64,000 bases of DNA from Opisthocomus hoazin (Eukaryota; Chordata; Aves; Opisthocomiformes; Opisthocomidae), in assembly GCF_030867145.1 (NCBI RefSeq), contig NC_134427.1, positions 11,431,001-11,495,000 of the forward strand, written 5' to 3'. The position numbers and the translations under genes were made by a program. Under the pieces are notes generated by a model. It was not told the DNA's origin and did no database searches. It saw nothing but the letters and a program-made list of their open reading frames with translations. This document shows positions 45,601-64,000 of this stretch, one piece after another. Position 1 is the first letter of the stretch. Every line of letters begins with the position of its first letter.

Positions 45601-48600
45601 CTCCCCTTCCTTTGTTCACTAGAAAGAAACCAAGGGGATGGTGTCAATAAAAGTCATTCCCAACCAACAAAGCCGCCTCCCTGCTCTCCAGGTAAGTGCA
45701 GCCTCCAGACCCACAGACTGTGCCGGGACATGGCTGTGGGGCTGGGTGGGACCAGAGCAAACCACGGGGACCGGTGCTGGGGAGAGAGCTGTGCTGAGCC
45801 AGGGGAAGGACAAGGAGATGGCTGCTGGGTCATCCTGCCTGAGCTGCTGGAGGACGAAGGGACCTGTCCTGTGCTTATGTTGCTGCAGATGAGCACATTT
45901 TGGCCCTGTGTGGATGTGTTTACCCAATATGTATTTAGGAATGCAGGCCTGGGATGCCTGAGCCGCAGTGGTGCATGCGCGCAGTGTTTGGTGATGGGAA
46001 AGCAGCAGCGTGCACACACCAGGAAGCACGAGAAAGTTTCCTGCCATAGCCATAGAGCCACATCCCTGTTACAGGGCCACAGCAGCACCTCCAGGTGCAA
46101 CGCTGGGCTCTCGCTGCTCCCCACCGTCACTGATGCCTGGTGCATTGTCCACAAAGAGGGTGACATAGGTTCAGATGCTGCCAGCAGATGCTGCCAGCAC
46201 GCTTGTGAGCAGTGAGTGGAAGGAGGCAGTGGGGGAAAGGAAGGCAGCTGCTTGCGGCTGCTGCCACTGCCAGGGTGGTGGTGATGTGCTGTGGCAGGGG
46301 GGTAACACCTGCCTGGCTTTGCCTCTGAAGTCCTGCTGTGGCCAAAATACTCATGATGGTGAGGAGGGCTGGCTCCACTGCCAAGACTTCAGTGTGTGGT
46401 GGCTGGGATGCTGTCCTGTATCCGGGTGCAGGAGCCAACCCCAGCACAGCCCCCCCTGTCATGGACAGATAGGAATGGTAGAGGAGCTCAGGCAGAGGAT
46501 AGGGGCTGGATGGTGGGCTGCGGGAGCCCACGTCGCTGTTCTTCCTCACCAGGAGAAACTGAAGTCTCTGAATATGGTGGCAAGTGAAAACTGTCTCCAT
46601 TTCTTGCTCAGCCCCTGATGTCCCCATTACAGCTCAGCCAGCCTTGCACGTTTCTTTATTAAATACTGGGCCATGTCTGCCCTTCTGTGCTGTCCATCTG
46701 CCCTCCCTGGCCTGACCCAGCCAGCTCCAGCTGGCTAGGCCAGCTCAGTGCCAGGGTAAAAGTTACCTCTTTTACCAAAAAGTTACCAACACAGTTGCTG
46801 GCTTACCCAAGGCTGACCATGGGCTCAGGGAAGGACACAGGAACAAACCCCTTACCAGCAAGTTGTCCTCCCTCTTGCTGTGTTCAGGGCCGTGGTGCTG
46901 TCTGCTCACCAGAAGCACAGTTCAGGTGCTGCCCACATCTGTGCTTGTTGCAGCCCACCGCCAAGAGTGGACTTTTGATTTTGTTTCAACTCCTGGATCC
47001 CCACGGTCGCCTTGATTTCAGGGCCTGGCAGGCAAGACAGGGCAGATCCTGGCATCACGCTGCCCCCCTGCCCTGGCTTGCCCTGCAGCCTGGCAGGCAG
47101 CCACTTTGAGGCCAACTGAGTGTCTCTTGGGGCATGTCTGCTTGGGAGTATCCTAATGATCCTTCTAATGAGAAGCAGCACTGAGCACTCAGGGCTTTTG
47201 AGGTCACCTCCAACGTGTTCACAGGCACAAACTGTAGCCCTTTGACTTTAAAGACCAGGGCTTCTCATGCTGGAGCCTGCTCAGTACCTGGGCTTCCAGC
47301 CCCAGAGAGGGGGCTGGCAGCAGGCAGGCAAATAGCTTGCATTTGGAGCTGGCCCTTTGCAGTCCGTGGGTGATGCCCGGAGCTGTCTGATGCTAACTCA
47401 CCTTACTGGTGTAAGGAAGGGTCTTTCCAGAAGTGACCTGACTATGTCTGGCTTAGGGTAACAGGGCTGCAGAAGCAGAGGGCTCCAGGCAGGTGCCTGG
47501 GCAATGCTTGCTGCGTGTCCCATGTTGATGTTGTTCATGTTGATGACCAGCTTCCTGGTGCCAGAGAGTGTTCTCAAAGCAATCATCAGTTCCCATCCTG
47601 AAAGGAGACTCCACTTTTGTTGTCTTCCATTGTGAGGTCTCACATCACAGCTTGATCCATATGCTTTGCTTTTCTGGCAGTGAAAGGGAACCATGTTTGT
47701 GTCCTGGCTCTGTCCCTCCAGCAGCACTGCTGAAGGAGGACACACTGAAGGAGGATCCTGAGGGATCACAGAAGTCTCTAACAATGGGGAGCACCCATGA
47801 CTGCGGGAGAGCCTGCAGGACTTTGCACTCTAACTGGGGTCTCCCAGCAGCCTCAGGCCCACAGGACAAAAAAACGCAGGAGCGGAACAAGGGCAACGTG
47901 AGGTCCGTGCTTAGCTACAGCCTCACCTTGTTCCTTAAAACGCTGCCTTTCAGTCACCATCCTCCATACCCTGCCTTGGCTTTGCCCCCACCCTAGTCCT
48001 GACCTGGTCCTGATCTTGCTGGGTGCACGGGCCAGAGACAAAATGCATCTGTGGCAACATTTCAGATCAGAAACCATTTATCCAGGCACTAAGAGCAAGC
48101 AGCAGTGCAGAAAACACTGGGTGTGCATGCATGGTCTCCCCTTCTCCCAGGGATAGATGAGACTTACCCATCCTGTTGCTCTCCGACAGTCTGTTCTTCC
48201 TGAACAGCCTTCTTGGAAAACAAGGTCTGGGTGCGAAACCCACATGCCATTTCTCTCCTGACCCTGCAAAGACACTCAGGGGCAGCAAGATCTCAGGGGT
48301 GCTCAACTGCCAGCTGGTTTCACAAGGGCTTGAGGCCAGGGGGAGGCAGTGGGGTGGGCTACCCCAGTGGGAGCAGGTGCTGTAGACTCCTTCCCAAATC
48401 GCTGAGCAAGCAGAAGTGACAGGGAGAGGCCACTTTCTAATGCCTTCCTGGTCCCCAGGGCTTCACCAGCCCCAGAAGGGTGGGGCAATGACCTGAGAAG
48501 CAGCAGCAGCTTGTTTCCAGTTGCAGCTGTGATGAACATTGCAAGAGAAGCTGATGCTGAAGAGGCCAGGACAGACACAGACAGGGATGGACAAGACACC

Positions 48601-51600
48601 ACAGCCTTGACTCCCTTAAGGCCCCATGCCATGCAGGAGAGTGCTCAGTGCTGGGGAGACGCCAGGGCACAAAAGCTGGGGATTGAGATGTGGCCTTCCA
48701 TGGGTTCCCCAGGACCCGGGATTGCAGGGCACACTGTTGCTTTGCTGCCTCTGCTCACCCCATTGCAGACCCCAGTTGCTGTGCACTGTGTTGGTCTGGG
48801 TGGTGGGACTAATCTCTGGCTGGCTTGTCGCACCAGCACTGTGCAGCACCTGGGGGACTGCAGGGGGGCTACACCTCAGGGTTTGAGCACCAGCTGTGGG
48901 GCATGCAGGCCTGCATAGAAGCAGCAGCTGTTTTACTGGCCCCCAGTAGGGTCAAGATGGCATCCTCCTCCCCAGCACAGCTCACTGCAGCTCTATGCCC
49001 AAGAGCTTTCTCCAAGACTTTGTGCACCTTCTTTATCCCCACCCAGCCATGTGGATCCTGGAAAGGAGCAGGGCTGGGGTCTCTTCTGGAGCAGGGACCT
49101 TTGTGCCTGGAGTGGGCTCTGCAGTCACTGCCAGGGGATGCAACGTGGGGCTGGGACCTGGACACGACCAAGTTCAGCCACTCTGCATGACCATGCTGAC
49201 TCCAGCCCATTCTCATTTTTGCAGATGTTCATGAGGGCACAGTTTGACTACGACCCCAAAAAAGACAACCTAATCCCCTGCAAGGAAGCAGGGCTGAAAT
49301 TTCAGACCGGCGACGTGATTCAAATCATAAACAAGGATGACAGCAACTGGTGGCAGGGACGGGTGGAGGGCTCCTGCACTGACTCCGCTGGACTCATCCC
49401 TTCTCCAGAGCTGCAGGAGTGGTAGGTCCCTGGATTGGGCCAGAAGGGCTGGGTCTGGGCATGGAGGTGGGAACAGTGACCATGTGCTACCAGGAGTAGC
49501 ACATGAGCATGGTACCAGTACATGTCGGGTAGCACCAGTGTCACTGCTGAGAAAAAGAGGCAAATGTCCCCTTGATCTGTCACTGGGTGAGCCTTTACCT
49601 GTCCCAGCAGCCACCCTGCCACTCTTGCCCTTGCATGTCAGAGGGACAATCCTGCTGCTCCCCCAGGGCTTGGGGTGACAGCTGGTCCATGGTGATGTCC
49701 TCCTCTCTTGGCAGGCGTGTGGCAAGCGTCACCCAGTCCAGTCAGAGTGAATCCCCAAGCTGTAGCCCCTTTGGGAAGAAGAAGAAGTGCAAAGATAAAT
49801 ACCTGGCCAAGCACAGCTCAAGTAAGTGTGAGCAGGGCAGTGGGCTCCATCCCCAGCCTTGCCTCTGGGTAGGGGTAGGTCTGTCCTCCATGGGAGTCAG
49901 ATCAAATGGCTCAGCTGTGTTGGCAGTGGAACCTCGGCAGGATACCCCACAGCTGTCAGCTTTTTTGAGTCCCTTCTCCAAAGTCTTCATAAATCTCAGG
50001 TGGCTACAGCTGTGTCCCCATGCAGCTCTATAGTGGAGGAGGCCAGGGCTGCCTCATGCAGGAGCCAAGCACTGAGCTCCCATGCTCGCCTGCGGTGACA
50101 ATCCCTGGCACTCTTGGCCCAGAGCTCCTTGGGAGGTCAGGCTCCCAGGCCTTCAAACCCCACAGCAGGGCAGGTAGTGGCCTTGCTGCTGCTCAGCAAT
50201 TATGGAGCAACCCAGACTGGTCCCCACAGCTCCCAAGCTATGTCCACAGTGGGGCAGGGAGCCTGCCCCTCAGCTGCCCATAGAGATGCCCCATGCTAAG
50301 CATTCCCTGGGCTGGCAAAGGTGGGTACCTGAGGACATGCTGGCTCCTAGTCTGGCCTGTGGCTCCAGCCAGCAACAAGGTCATAAATCAACAAGCTCCC
50401 AGCAGTGTCCTCCCACCTCCCCACCCAGCTCCCAGGTCCTACTGTCCTGAGCAGAAGGTATTACGGAGCAAGAGCAGCCCTAGTTTCTCCTTCAGCAGCT
50501 GCTGGTCCAGCTGCCCAGCAGCCCCTCTACACCTCACATGCAGCTTGCTGCTGAGGCTGCAGCCCTTTTGCCCAAGCAGCCAAACAGGGACAAGCTTCCA
50601 GCCCAGTCCTTATCACTCCCTCCATTTTGCCCAAGGACCTGGCTTTGGTCCTGCTGCTGCATTCAAGCCAGCTCTGACCACTTGCCGTCTCATTTCTCCT
50701 CTGCCCTAGTTTTTGACCAGCTGGATGTGGTTTCGTATGAGGAGGTGGTGAGGCTGCCTGCCTTCAAGAGGAAGACTTTGGTGCTCATCGGTACGTCCTG
50801 CCCCAGGCATCCTTCGCAGCCCAGGGGCTGCCTGTGGGTTCCAGGAGGAACCAGGACTGGATAGGTGCTAGTGCAGCTCTGCCCTTCAAAAGCTTTGAGA
50901 AGCATCTTCTGCCTGCAGCGGTCACCAAGCAGGCTGACTTCCTTGAAGTGGCATCGTGCATGGTGTGGCACCTGCACTGCAATGCTGGGGTAGAGTTAAT
51001 TCAGGAGTTTCCAGCTCTAAGTATCTCTATAGATAATTTTTATTAAAAGCAGCTCTGGTCTGCACAGCTGCACCAAAGCAAGCACTTCCACGCTGTGAGT
51101 GCTGAGCACTTGTCAGCGGACTCCGCAGACATGGGCAGCGCACGCAGCCTAGCCATGCTGGCCACTCAGCAGGCACCACTCCTGTCTCCAGCTGGGGCTG
51201 GAGGTGAGTGTGCCAAGGGCAGGGAGAGCCTCTTCCAGGACCGGAAGACACCATGGACCAGATCAGAAGGCAGATCCTGGGCAAGGCCCTAGGAACTTTC
51301 CACCTTTCCTCAGACCCAGAGCTGTGGAGGGGCCCCCAGCATCTCCTGTCAGGCATCTCTGAGCCTGGCTCCAGCATCCATCTCTCCTTCTCTGCAGGAG
51401 CCAGTGGCGTGGGCCGTAGCCACATCAAGAATGCTCTGCTCAGCAATAACCCAGAGAAGTTCATGTACCCACCTCCCTGTAAGTACCGAACCAGGGTAGA
51501 GGGCACAGCACAGAGTGCATTTCCTCTCACCTCCTTGAGCCAGGACCTTCTGACAGCAGATGGGAAGTGGGGAGATGTTCCTCCAGTGCCACCAAGCCCT

Positions 51601-54600
51601 CAGTGTCAGAGGCCACCACACAGGGCACTGCAGGGCCTCCCTGCCTGCTGTCCCATGGGCCGAACCTACCCACAGCTGGGTGCAGGGCTGCTACCACCTG
51701 CATTGCAGACACCTCACTCTTCACATCCCACCCCACTGGCTCTCCTCAGGCTGGCTGAGCTCCCTACTTGTCCTAAGCAGGAAGGAGTTGAAAGGAGATT
51801 ATATTAGTATAGTCTAGTCTTGAGTTACGCAGGTCCTCCATGTCCTAGTCCTATGTTCAAAAAGGGACAGCAAGATGCCCAGATCAGCCAGAGCAGAGGC
51901 TGCCCACTCTTTGTTCCCCAGTCCTTCTGGGGGCCAGCACTCACCATCTCCCTCCCTCCCAGACACCACACGCCCCCAGAAGAAGAATGAGGTGGATGGG
52001 AAGGACTACTACTTTGTCTCCACTGAGGAAATGACCCGAGACATCTCAGCCAACGAGTTCCTGGAGTTTGGAAGCTACCAGGGAAACATGTTTGGCACCA
52101 AGTTTGAAACAGTGCACAAGATCCACCAGCAGGATAAAGTTGCTGTTTTGGACATTGAGCCCCAGGTAGGGAGCAGGGGAAGGGGTGGGCAGGATAGGGG
52201 CTGCTATAGATTGAACTACCCATGTGCTGGCTGTGACCATCCCTGCCTTCCCTGGTGCACTGCCCACTCACCCTTCCTAAAAGAAAAAGCCAGTGAGTGC
52301 TGGGGCGGCATTTCCATTCCCAAGACATGGGTGCAGTGAGGGTATTCCCCCATCACAGCACATACCTGGCTGTGACAGCAAGGCCAGTGCCAGGCTGCCA
52401 TAGGAGTGGGGCTGTAGGGCCACCATGGGCCCCACGCAGGGACCCTTTCTGCTCTCCAACACCAAGCCTGTGGGTGCTGCTTTGCAAAGTGGCAGTTGTG
52501 TCCAGTACCCAGCCCGGAAAAGGGCTGGGGATGCTCTTACATCCTCCCCCATGAGGTGCAGGGGAAGTCATGCTGGGATCCCTGCTCCAGCGTCACCCAA
52601 CTGCCCTCACATCACCCAGCTACCCCCAGGCTCCAGAGTCCACCCAGAGAGCCCACGGCCCCAGGCTAGGGGTGGCCCCTTTAACCCACCACTGCATCAC
52701 AGGCACCATCGCACCCTGGCTGGGGAGCGGCATGGGGTAGTGGGGGACAGCAGCCAGCCATCTGTGCTTTTTGCCACCCTGAGGAATGGCCACACACTGG
52801 TAACTACACCCCTTTCTCCACAGACCTTGAAGATCGTCCGCACAGCCGAGCTGTCTCCGTTCATAGTCTTCATTGCCCCAACAGACAAGGCAGAGCAGGT
52901 GGGTGGCAGGGTAGCCAGGCAGAGTACTGCTCAGGCTTGGCAGGGGGCAAGGAGCCCATTGCAGCAGCCCTGGGCTCTCTCCCTGCTCCACATCAGCTTC
53001 TTCCTATCTGCCTTGATTTCTGTGGTCCAGGAGAGCAGGGCAACTTCCCCAGACCAGACTTGGTGATTCCTGCAGCCGTAGATTCTCTGCCAGATTGACA
53101 CCCCCCCCAGCAACCATCATCCCTGCAGCATCATCAGCCGCTAACACGTAGTGGTGTGCACAGCCCAGCATCCAAGGCTATCTGTCTTCAGCTGCAGCAG
53201 TGCTGCAGAGCAGGAACATTTTATCCTGCCATCAGCCATGCAAACAGGACAAACAAACAGTAGGTCCTTTCATTTTTTGCCTCATTACGAGGCAAAAAAT
53301 CCTCCAAAATTAGGATGAAAGCAGCACCGATGCTGCAGTTGACTCATGCAGCACCAAGCACTGCAAGGCTGGCAGCCACACGCTGCCATCTCCCAGGAAG
53401 CCCCTGACACAGGGAGCAGTGCTGCCTACTCTGCCCTGCCACAGCCTGGACCAGCTCCCCTGAGGGCTGGCCTCCACAGGGAGACAGGAAGCTATTGGGA
53501 GAAGAGGGAAACCCACAGAGCTGTGCTCCTCTTGGACTCATGGCCAGCCAAGGCCACTTCTCACAACCTACTAATTTGGGGTTTGTAAAGCTTGAGATAG
53601 TTTGCAAGGATATTTATGCAGCCTTCAAAGCAAGCATTACACAGGCATTTAGAGGCATGCTAACCTGCAGAGGATTGTAAAGCCAGATGCAGCAGGCTGG
53701 GGGGAGAAAGAGGGACAACTGTGAGGGCAGAAAGGGCAGCCTGCTGCCCCCACCTCCGTGCCCCCTCACCCAGCGCTGCCTCCATACAGAAGAATGAACT
53801 CCTGCCGCAGTGGGCAGAGCCAGCCCCGCTGGTGCAGGTGCTATATATAGCTGCCGCAGCTCAGGTCACTGCTTACTACAAGGGACGCAGCAGAGCCAAA
53901 ATGTGACCAGCAGAGTTCACATGACTCAGGCAAACAGCTTATTGCTCTCCCCTCTCCAGCCCTGAGAGCTGCCAGGCAACACACAGCAGCGCTACAGCAA
54001 GCACAGCACCCCAAGCTCATCTCTCCCCAGACACAGGAGCAGAGAGCCACTTGCGTTTCAAGCTCCATTAGGGAGATAAGTGGAAATTGGTCTGGACTTC
54101 ACTGCTGAGGGCACAGCTGACCACAGGGACACACTCCCTGGTAGCTGGGAGCTGTGCAGACTGGCCACACTGGCAGGCAGCTTTGCTTTTACTATGAAGC
54201 AATTTAACTCTATCCTAGCCAAAACCAGCAGAGGGAGGCTGATACAGCTCTGCCAGCCAGTGCTGTTCTGGTCAAAAGTCAGTGGGGAGGGACCATCCTG
54301 CAGGGATCCTATCTTAAAACCAACCTTAGGCCTTGAAATGGCTACGCTGCATAGTGCAGTAACAAGCAGCCTGCTGCTCAGTGAACCTTCTCCTCCGAGG
54401 GAGCTGCCTCAAAACATTTTAAAGATAAACCAGACCAAGCAGGTCTGGCCTGACTAGCAGGTAGCCTGTTGTTCCCAGCATTGCATTAGAATCCAGCAAA
54501 ACGCCCAGACACACACGCACTCGCAGAGATCGCACAACAGCTCTTAGCTTGTCAGACAAGCTGCAGGGGACACTCTGCAACCACTTCAGTTGTTTTGGTG

Positions 54601-54861
54601 GTAGGAGGGAGTTTGCCTTTTGGGGTGGACTGCAAAATTCCCCTCCTCCCCAGCCTCCTGAGCATTCTCTTCTGTTTCTTGCAGTCAGATGCTTTGCAGC
54701 AGCTACGAAAAGATTCAGAGAGCATCCAGAGCCGATACGCACACTACTTCGACCTCTCGCTGGTCAACAATGGGGTGGAAGAAAGCCTCCAGCTGCTGCA
54801 GGAAGCCTTTGAGCAGGCCTGCAGCTCTCCACAGTGGGTGCCCATCTCCTGGGTGTATTGA
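36394..54861 (+). CDS. MPP1: MPP1 (p55) MAGUK scaffold protein, complete 12-exon gene
   Basis: Palmitoylated membrane protein p55 is a membrane-associated guanylate-kinase-like scaffold. In red cells it links glycophorin C and protein 4.1 at the membrane skeleton. Exons: 36394-36495, 42921-43064, 43411-43489, 44470-44555, 45623-45691, 49225-49421, 49715-49821, 50710-50790, 51398-51478, 51963-52165, 52824-52898 and 54685-54861 (TGA). They join in frame to 1401 nt, 466 aa, the same length as human. Start MTLKSG plus [16 protein letters not shown] matches the human N-terminus. PDZ about 70-155 ([29 protein letters not shown]); SH3 about 161-226 ([24 protein letters not shown]); 4.1-binding basic stretch [17 protein letters not shown]; guanylate-kinase-like domain about 282-460 with [21 protein letters not shown] and [13 protein letters not shown]; end [10 protein letters not shown]. 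All junctions are GT-AG and in phase. Confidence 0.97.
36496..42920 (+). other. MPP1: MPP1 intron 1
   Basis: At 6.4 kb this is the longest intron of the gene (donor GTGAGC, acceptor AACAG). It includes an A-rich run at about 38921-38960 and a short tandem of AAGTGCTGCTTCCCCC near 39597-39630. I saw no exon, RNA gene or named transposon in it; open frames are short and unsupported. Confidence 0.6.
43490..45622 (+). other. MPP1: MPP1 introns 3 and 4 (around exon 4)
   Basis: Introns 43490-44469 and 44556-45622 flank the 86-nt exon 4. A GGT-repeat run sits near 45077-45095. Nothing else is recognisable. Confidence 0.6.
45692..49224 (+). other. MPP1: MPP1 intron 5
   Basis: This 3.5-kb intron separates the PDZ-coding exons from the SH3-coding exon (donor GTAAGT, acceptor TGCAG). 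No gene, repeat family or RNA was recognised. Confidence 0.6.
49822..52823 (+). other. MPP1: MPP1 introns 7-10
   Basis: Introns 49822-50709, 50791-51397, 51479-51962 and 52166-52823 lie between the HOOK/guanylate-kinase-like exons 50710-50790, 51398-51478 and 51963-52165. I see only unique sequence. Confidence 0.55.
52899..54684 (+). other. MPP1: MPP1 intron 11
   Basis: This 1.8-kb intron precedes the last coding exon (donor GTGGGT, acceptor TGCAG). Apart from the perfect hairpin at 53272-53300, listed separately, nothing is recognised. Confidence 0.6.
53272..53300. repeat. Perfect 12-bp inverted repeat (hairpin)
   Basis: ATTTTTTGCCTC and GAGGCAAAAAAT are exact reverse complements separated by ATTAC. 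It lies in MPP1 intron 11 with no neighbouring element to explain it. It could be the tip of a palindromic transposon or chance. Confidence 0.75.
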
Positions 54862-55988
54862 GAAGGCATCCAGCCCCAGCCACTTCCGATCACCTATCCT
54901 GCAGCCATGAGGAGAAACCTCCTCAGCTTCCCCTGATCCACACACAGCCCAGCACAACTCCCTTCCTCTGCTGCTCCGCAGACATGGTCTCAGTTGGCTG
55001 ACACACACACACAGGGTCTCCAGACCTCCTCTCCTGGGGGAACACAGGACAGGGGCTGCCCAGGGGACAGCCGACTCCTGCGGCCCTGTAATGCAGTGCT
55101 AAGTTGGTGGCCACAGCAGAGCCCAGGGCACCCTGTTAGCTCACAGCACAGCTCCCTGCCTCACCAGGCACAGGAAAGCACAGTCCTGTTGTAGCAGCCA
55201 GCCAATGTTCTGTGAACCAGTTCAAAGGGAAGTGGTAGAGTCTTTCCAGGCAGATATCCCCTTCCATTACACCTTCAAAGCCGGACTGGTGTCCGTGAGG
55301 CTTCAAGGAAGCCCACAGCTTCAGAGGCTTCACATAGAGCATGCCAGAGCTCCTACATCCAAGGGTTTCCTCTTACAAATGCAGAAGAGCAGAAAAAGGC
55401 AAGTGTGAATTTGACAAAGGTGGCATGGACCGGGCAAGTCTCACCACATGTTCTGAGGTTGGAGTTTTCTGATTCACTGTGTGCAGCTGGAGTTGTAAAA
55501 ACTCACTGTATTTAAATTATCGCTGTGCAGCTTGGATTGTTACTTCCTGGCCAGAGAAGCTCCGCAGCAGCTGAGGAAGTCCCACACACCAAACCCCAGG
55601 ACAGTTCCATGGGTAAATTAGATCCAGCCACAAGTATCTGTTGCACGTCTCTACAAAGATCATCCAGGCGTGTTTTCCAGAGTCTAACATGTCACACACT
55701 GTATGCAAACATAAAAGCCATCCACACAAAGGGGTTCATTCTGCAGGAGTCTGATGCACAAGCTCCACAATGACCATGTCCAGGAAGCATCACCATGGCT
55801 TCTGGGCAAACCATAGCCATCATTTAGGTGAAAAATCTCATTTGTGTGTTCAGCAGTCAGCTAGGGGAGAGGGGAAGGGTGTTAAGAAGTCTTGTGCAAA
55901 TTTTAAGGATGCCAAAAATAAAATCTATTGATGTGCAATTGGGACCTTTGTTCTGATCCACTGCAGGGAAACAATGAGCAGCAATAAA
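54862..55988 (+). other. MPP1: MPP1 3' UTR (likely extent)
   Basis: From the MPP1 stop to the first AATAAA there is no other gene. A CA-repeat (ACACACACACACA) lies near 55001-55013. The 3' UTR would be about 1.07-1.15 kb if either downstream poly(A) signal is used. Confidence 0.55.
55917..55988 (+). terminator. MPP1: Candidate MPP1 poly(A) signals (two AATAAA)
   Basis: AATAAA occurs at 55917-55922 and 55983-55988 on the plus strand. They are the first such hexamers after the MPP1 stop. A GTGTTCTGATCC-type GT-rich segment follows the first. Which of the two is used cannot be told from sequence. Confidence 0.6.
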
Positions 55989-56183
55989 CATGCTAGTGAT
56001 GGTCCACATTAACATGACCACTTCTCTGCACCAGCAGCTTCTTCAGGAGAGCCACACAAATGCTGGGCAGAAAGGGCAGCCGTTTACCTGCCCAGCTGCA
56101 GCAAGCACATGCGTAAAGCTGCCTCCCCTCCCCATGAATAGACCACTGATGAGCAAGAAAATAACCCATTCAAAAATAGGGCT

Positions 56184-56189
56184 TTTATT
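56184..56189 (-). terminator. DKC1: Candidate DKC1 poly(A) signal
   Basis: TTTATT on the plus strand is AATAAA on the minus strand, 985 bp downstream of the DKC1 stop codon. It implies a 3' UTR of about 1 kb and puts the DKC1 3' end about 200 bp from the MPP1 3' end. Confidence 0.6.
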
Positions 56190-57174
56190 TTTATGTAACA
56201 AAAGAGTAAATAAAAATGGACTTTTTCTTCTGCTCAAGTTCTGACAGCCACCTGCTACTGGCCCCACTGCCTGCAGATATCTCTCTAGCTTTGGAGGGGA
56301 GCAAAGTTAAGATGAAAGCAATGCGTGAGGTTAAGACAAACATTACAGAATTTCCACAGGGATGAAGCTCAGAACAAAGCAGCCTGGATCCCTCCCCATT
56401 AAAAAGGGGTAAAATCCTGGCTCAGCCACTACCCCTGTCCCTCAGCGAGCCACCCCAGATAAGGATATTAGGACAAATGTTTCTGAAATGGCTCAAGTCC
56501 CACATCTAGTGCCCCTTGCAGAGCTGCCTCTGGCCAAGCTTGGAAAGCAGAAATTTAAATTTCTAAGCCTTTTCTGACAAAAAAAAAGTACTGAAGAATA
56601 TCTGGTGGAATATTTGATCTCATCTAGCAGAGAGTCAAGCCAATCATATGGCCAGGTTAAAATACATCAGAGCCCTTCAAAAAACCCATTCCACTGTCCC
56701 TGTCCAAACCCGTTCAGATGGGTCGTGACAAAGCCAGTCCTCCAGACACCAACACATTCTGCAAATGTCAGACAACAGCTGTAACCCTGGAATAAAAGGA
56801 AGAAAGAGGCAGGACAAGAAGGGGGAGAAACATTATTCCTCCCTCTGAAGGTGAAAACAAGAGTCCCCAAGTAAGAGCCAGAAGCTACAGCTTCCTTGAA
56901 GGTACCATTTCTATTGGCATCATGGTGCTCAGCTTTAGAGAGAAATCCAGTTCAGGGGCAGTCATGCACCCCACTCCTCTGGCAACCCGTAAAACAGGAT
57001 GAGGAGGGGTACCAGAGCAGGGCATATCCTGGGCAAACACACCTGCTCGCTCGTATACACAGCGGGAAAGGAACTGGCTGGACCCTCTGCCATGCAGCCA
57101 GTCCTTGTTTTCTCAAGGCCTCAGACTTCTCCCTCCCTACCAACAGGTTGCCTGCTTTGGACAGATTCAGTCGC
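56190..57174 (-). other. DKC1: DKC1 3' UTR (likely extent)
   Basis: This is the region between the DKC1 stop (57175-57177) and the candidate poly(A) signal. No other gene or repeat was recognised. Confidence 0.5.
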
Positions 57175-63838
<6,664 letters not shown>

Positions 63839-64000
63839 CTAATGTAAGCAAACCTCAGAGTCTTCACCTACAACCACTTCCATGAGTAAGAAACCACAAG
63901 GTTCATCGTCATTTGGCGATGTCATATTTAATAAAGCTCATCTGAAACACTGATGTGGTCAAAATGCTACCCCAGCTGCCAGTGAGCACAGACAGGCTTT

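Overview
This window is vertebrate nuclear DNA, most likely from a bird. The reasons are the CR1 LINE fragments that end in ATTCTRTG octamers, the short introns, and the gene order F8 > MPP1 > < DKC1, which matches the Xq28 neighbourhood of mammals and, from general knowledge, the avian chromosome 4/4A segment. A crocodilian or turtle source is less likely but cannot be excluded by eye. There are no prokaryotic operons, CRISPR arrays or phage genes.

Layout. (1) Positions 1-2852: upstream flank of F8 with no recognisable gene and a GATAAA TATA-like box 72 bp before the start codon. (2) Positions 2853-29771, plus strand: a complete 26-exon coagulation factor VIII gene. All introns are GT-AG and the joined coding length is 6402 nt (2133 aa). 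Intron 6 holds an antisense CR1 and intron 8 a sense CR1. (3) Positions 29772-36393: intergenic sequence with the F8 3' end, a broken inverted copy of DKC1 exon 7 plus part of its intron, a CR1 fragment, a poly-G run, an unclassified possibly LTR-like stretch, and the GC-rich MPP1 promoter with eight 24-bp GC-box repeats. (4) Positions 36394-54861, plus strand: a complete 12-exon MPP1 gene (466 aa). (5) Positions 57175-63796, minus strand: the last nine coding exons of DKC1; its 5' half lies beyond the right edge. MPP1 and DKC1 converge tail to tail, with candidate poly(A) signals about 200 bp apart.

The three genes are not a pathway. Factor VIII is a secreted clotting cofactor, MPP1 is a membrane-skeleton MAGUK scaffold, and dyskerin is the pseudouridine synthase of H/ACA RNPs and telomerase. 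The less ordinary content is outside the exons. Two related C/D-box-like snoRNAs lie in DKC1 introns 7 and 11. A decayed inverted duplicate of DKC1 exon 7 sits about 32 kb away between F8 and MPP1. A GC-box minisatellite lies just upstream of the MPP1 coding start.
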